Of a DNA stretch of 5,751 bases, positions 5,069 through 5,751 are shown one piece after another. Within the stretch, counting starts at the first letter, position 1; every line of letters begins with the position of its first letter. A model generated the notes under the pieces. The model saw only the letters and a list, made by a program, of their open reading frames with translations, searched no databases and was not told where the DNA came from. The position numbers were made by a program, and so were the translations under genes. Origin of the DNA: Pseudomonadota bacterium (GTDB lineage: Bacteria; SAR324; XYD2-FULL-50-16; JAHJRI01); the NCBI GenBank assembly GCA_022360105.1, contig JAKSDL010000947.1, forward strand, positions 1 through 5,751, in the 5' to 3' direction.

Positions 5069-5751
5069 TCATTTGATTGCCGTTGTCTTCCTGACGACCA
5101 ATTCGACCGGCAGGATCGATTTGGAGATAATCCGATCATCCATAAACTGGATCAGTTTGTTAACCAGGGTTTCACCTACCTTGAAAATATTTTGACTGAT
5201 CGTTGTGAGCGGTGGACTGCTGAACCGGGCAAAGGGGATATCATCGAACCCCACAACGGAGATATCCTTTCCGGCAACCTTACCCGATTCTCTAATTGCT
5301 TCCAAAGCCCCCATAGCCATTAGATCACTGCAAGCGAATACACCGTCTATTTTCGGATTGGATTTAAGCAATAACTTCATATGATTGTATCCCGATTCGC
5401 CCAGGTAATCTCCGTATACAATGCGGTCCGCACTAAGTCTCCCACCCAGCTTTTCGAGCCGGCCGGCAAACCCCTGGTAGCGAAGATCCGTTTCCAATCG
5501 CGCTTTTGGACCTCCAATGAAAGCAAATTCACGGCAGCCACAACCTAGTAAATGTTCTGCAGCCTTGAGCCCACCATCAATATTATCACAGTCCACACTG
5601 CAGGTATTTTCATACCTGTCCGACCCACAACTGATAAGGGCCGTTTCCTTTTCGAATATCGGTTCCAGTGAATCGTTTTGACAGCAACCCAGATAAATAA
5701 CGCCGTCAGCCCGCTTCGATTCAATATAGGCGTTCACTACACGGTTAACAT
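5069..5751 (-). CDS. LacI-family regulator, C-terminal part (cut by window edge)
   Basis: The visible 227 codons encode most of the periplasmic-binding-protein-like effector domain of a LacI/GalR-family transcription factor. The frame is open to the right edge with no stop, and the family usually has about 335 residues. The N-terminal helix-turn-helix, hinge helix and first part of the sensor domain should therefore lie beyond 5751; a GTG at 5737 is not the true start. Family hallmarks visible are RADGVIYLG, VDCDNIDGGLKAAEHLL, FAFIGGP, the CSDLMAMGALEAIRESG helix, and GFDDIPFARFSSPPLTTI near the C-terminus. The protein ends ELVVRKTTAIK, as is usual. It precedes the MFS transporter gene on the same strand, with a LacI-type operator in the gap. 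It probably represses the transporter until a sugar binds. The ligand is unknown. Confidence 0.92.
   Translation of the reverse strand, partial: VNRVVNAYIESKRADGVIYLGCCQNDSLEPIFEKETALISCGSDRYENTCSVDCDNIDGGLKAAEHLLGCGCREFAFIGGPKARLETDLRYQGFAGRLEKLGGRLSADRIVYGDYLGESGYNHMKLLLKSNPKIDGVFACSDLMAMGALEAIRESGKVAGKDISVVGFDDIPFARFSSPPLTTISQNIFKVGETLVNKLIQFMDDRIISKSILPVELVVRKTTAIK

Overview
This 5.75 kb window looks like ordinary bacterial chromosome of moderate to low GC. It holds five complete protein genes and one gene cut by the right edge. The lineage cannot be fixed. A possible TAnnTTTG-type promoter and weak Shine-Dalgarno signals would fit Bacteroidota or a relative such as Calditrichota or Ignavibacteria. 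The sensor module and linker of the LuxR-type regulator are, from memory, also frequent in Desulfobacterota. No mobile-element gene, tRNA, rRNA or CRISPR array is visible.

Left block (1-1621, minus strand): an ECF-type sigma factor with a Cys/His-containing C-terminal extension is followed 95 bp downstream by a HemG-like flavodoxin-domain protein. A probable intrinsic terminator follows the flavodoxin gene. No anti-sigma gene sits beside the sigma gene. Both genes have a similar CTGnAA...CCTCTAA pair upstream, a possible shared (autoregulated) promoter.

Middle block (1622-3133): a 26-bp near-palindrome lies in the divergent region between the sigma gene and a plus-strand bacteriohemerythrin with all seven canonical iron ligands. 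The hemerythrin gene converges, with 7 bp between stop codons, on a minus-strand regulator made of a GAF-like sensor module, a coiled coil and a LuxR-type helix-turn-helix.

Non-coding block (3134-3750): about 617 bp without a convincing gene. Next to the regulator start is a composite element of two diverged direct-repeat copies (about 44 and 41 bp) around a tract of degenerate hexamers. Then come five closely spaced inverted repeats (3318-3504), including one perfect 12-bp-arm and one perfect 13-bp-arm dyad. A weak small open frame (3545-3727) follows.

Right block (3751-5751, minus strand): a 12-TM major facilitator transporter resembling the MFSD4/NaGLT1 sugar-transporter group lies downstream of a LacI-family regulator whose N-terminus is outside the window. 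The 154 bp between them hold a perfect 14-bp LacI-type operator palindrome, a direct repeat, a possible promoter and a second dyad. This suggests a small, locally controlled sugar-uptake unit. The redox genes on the left and the sugar genes on the right look like separate functional units.
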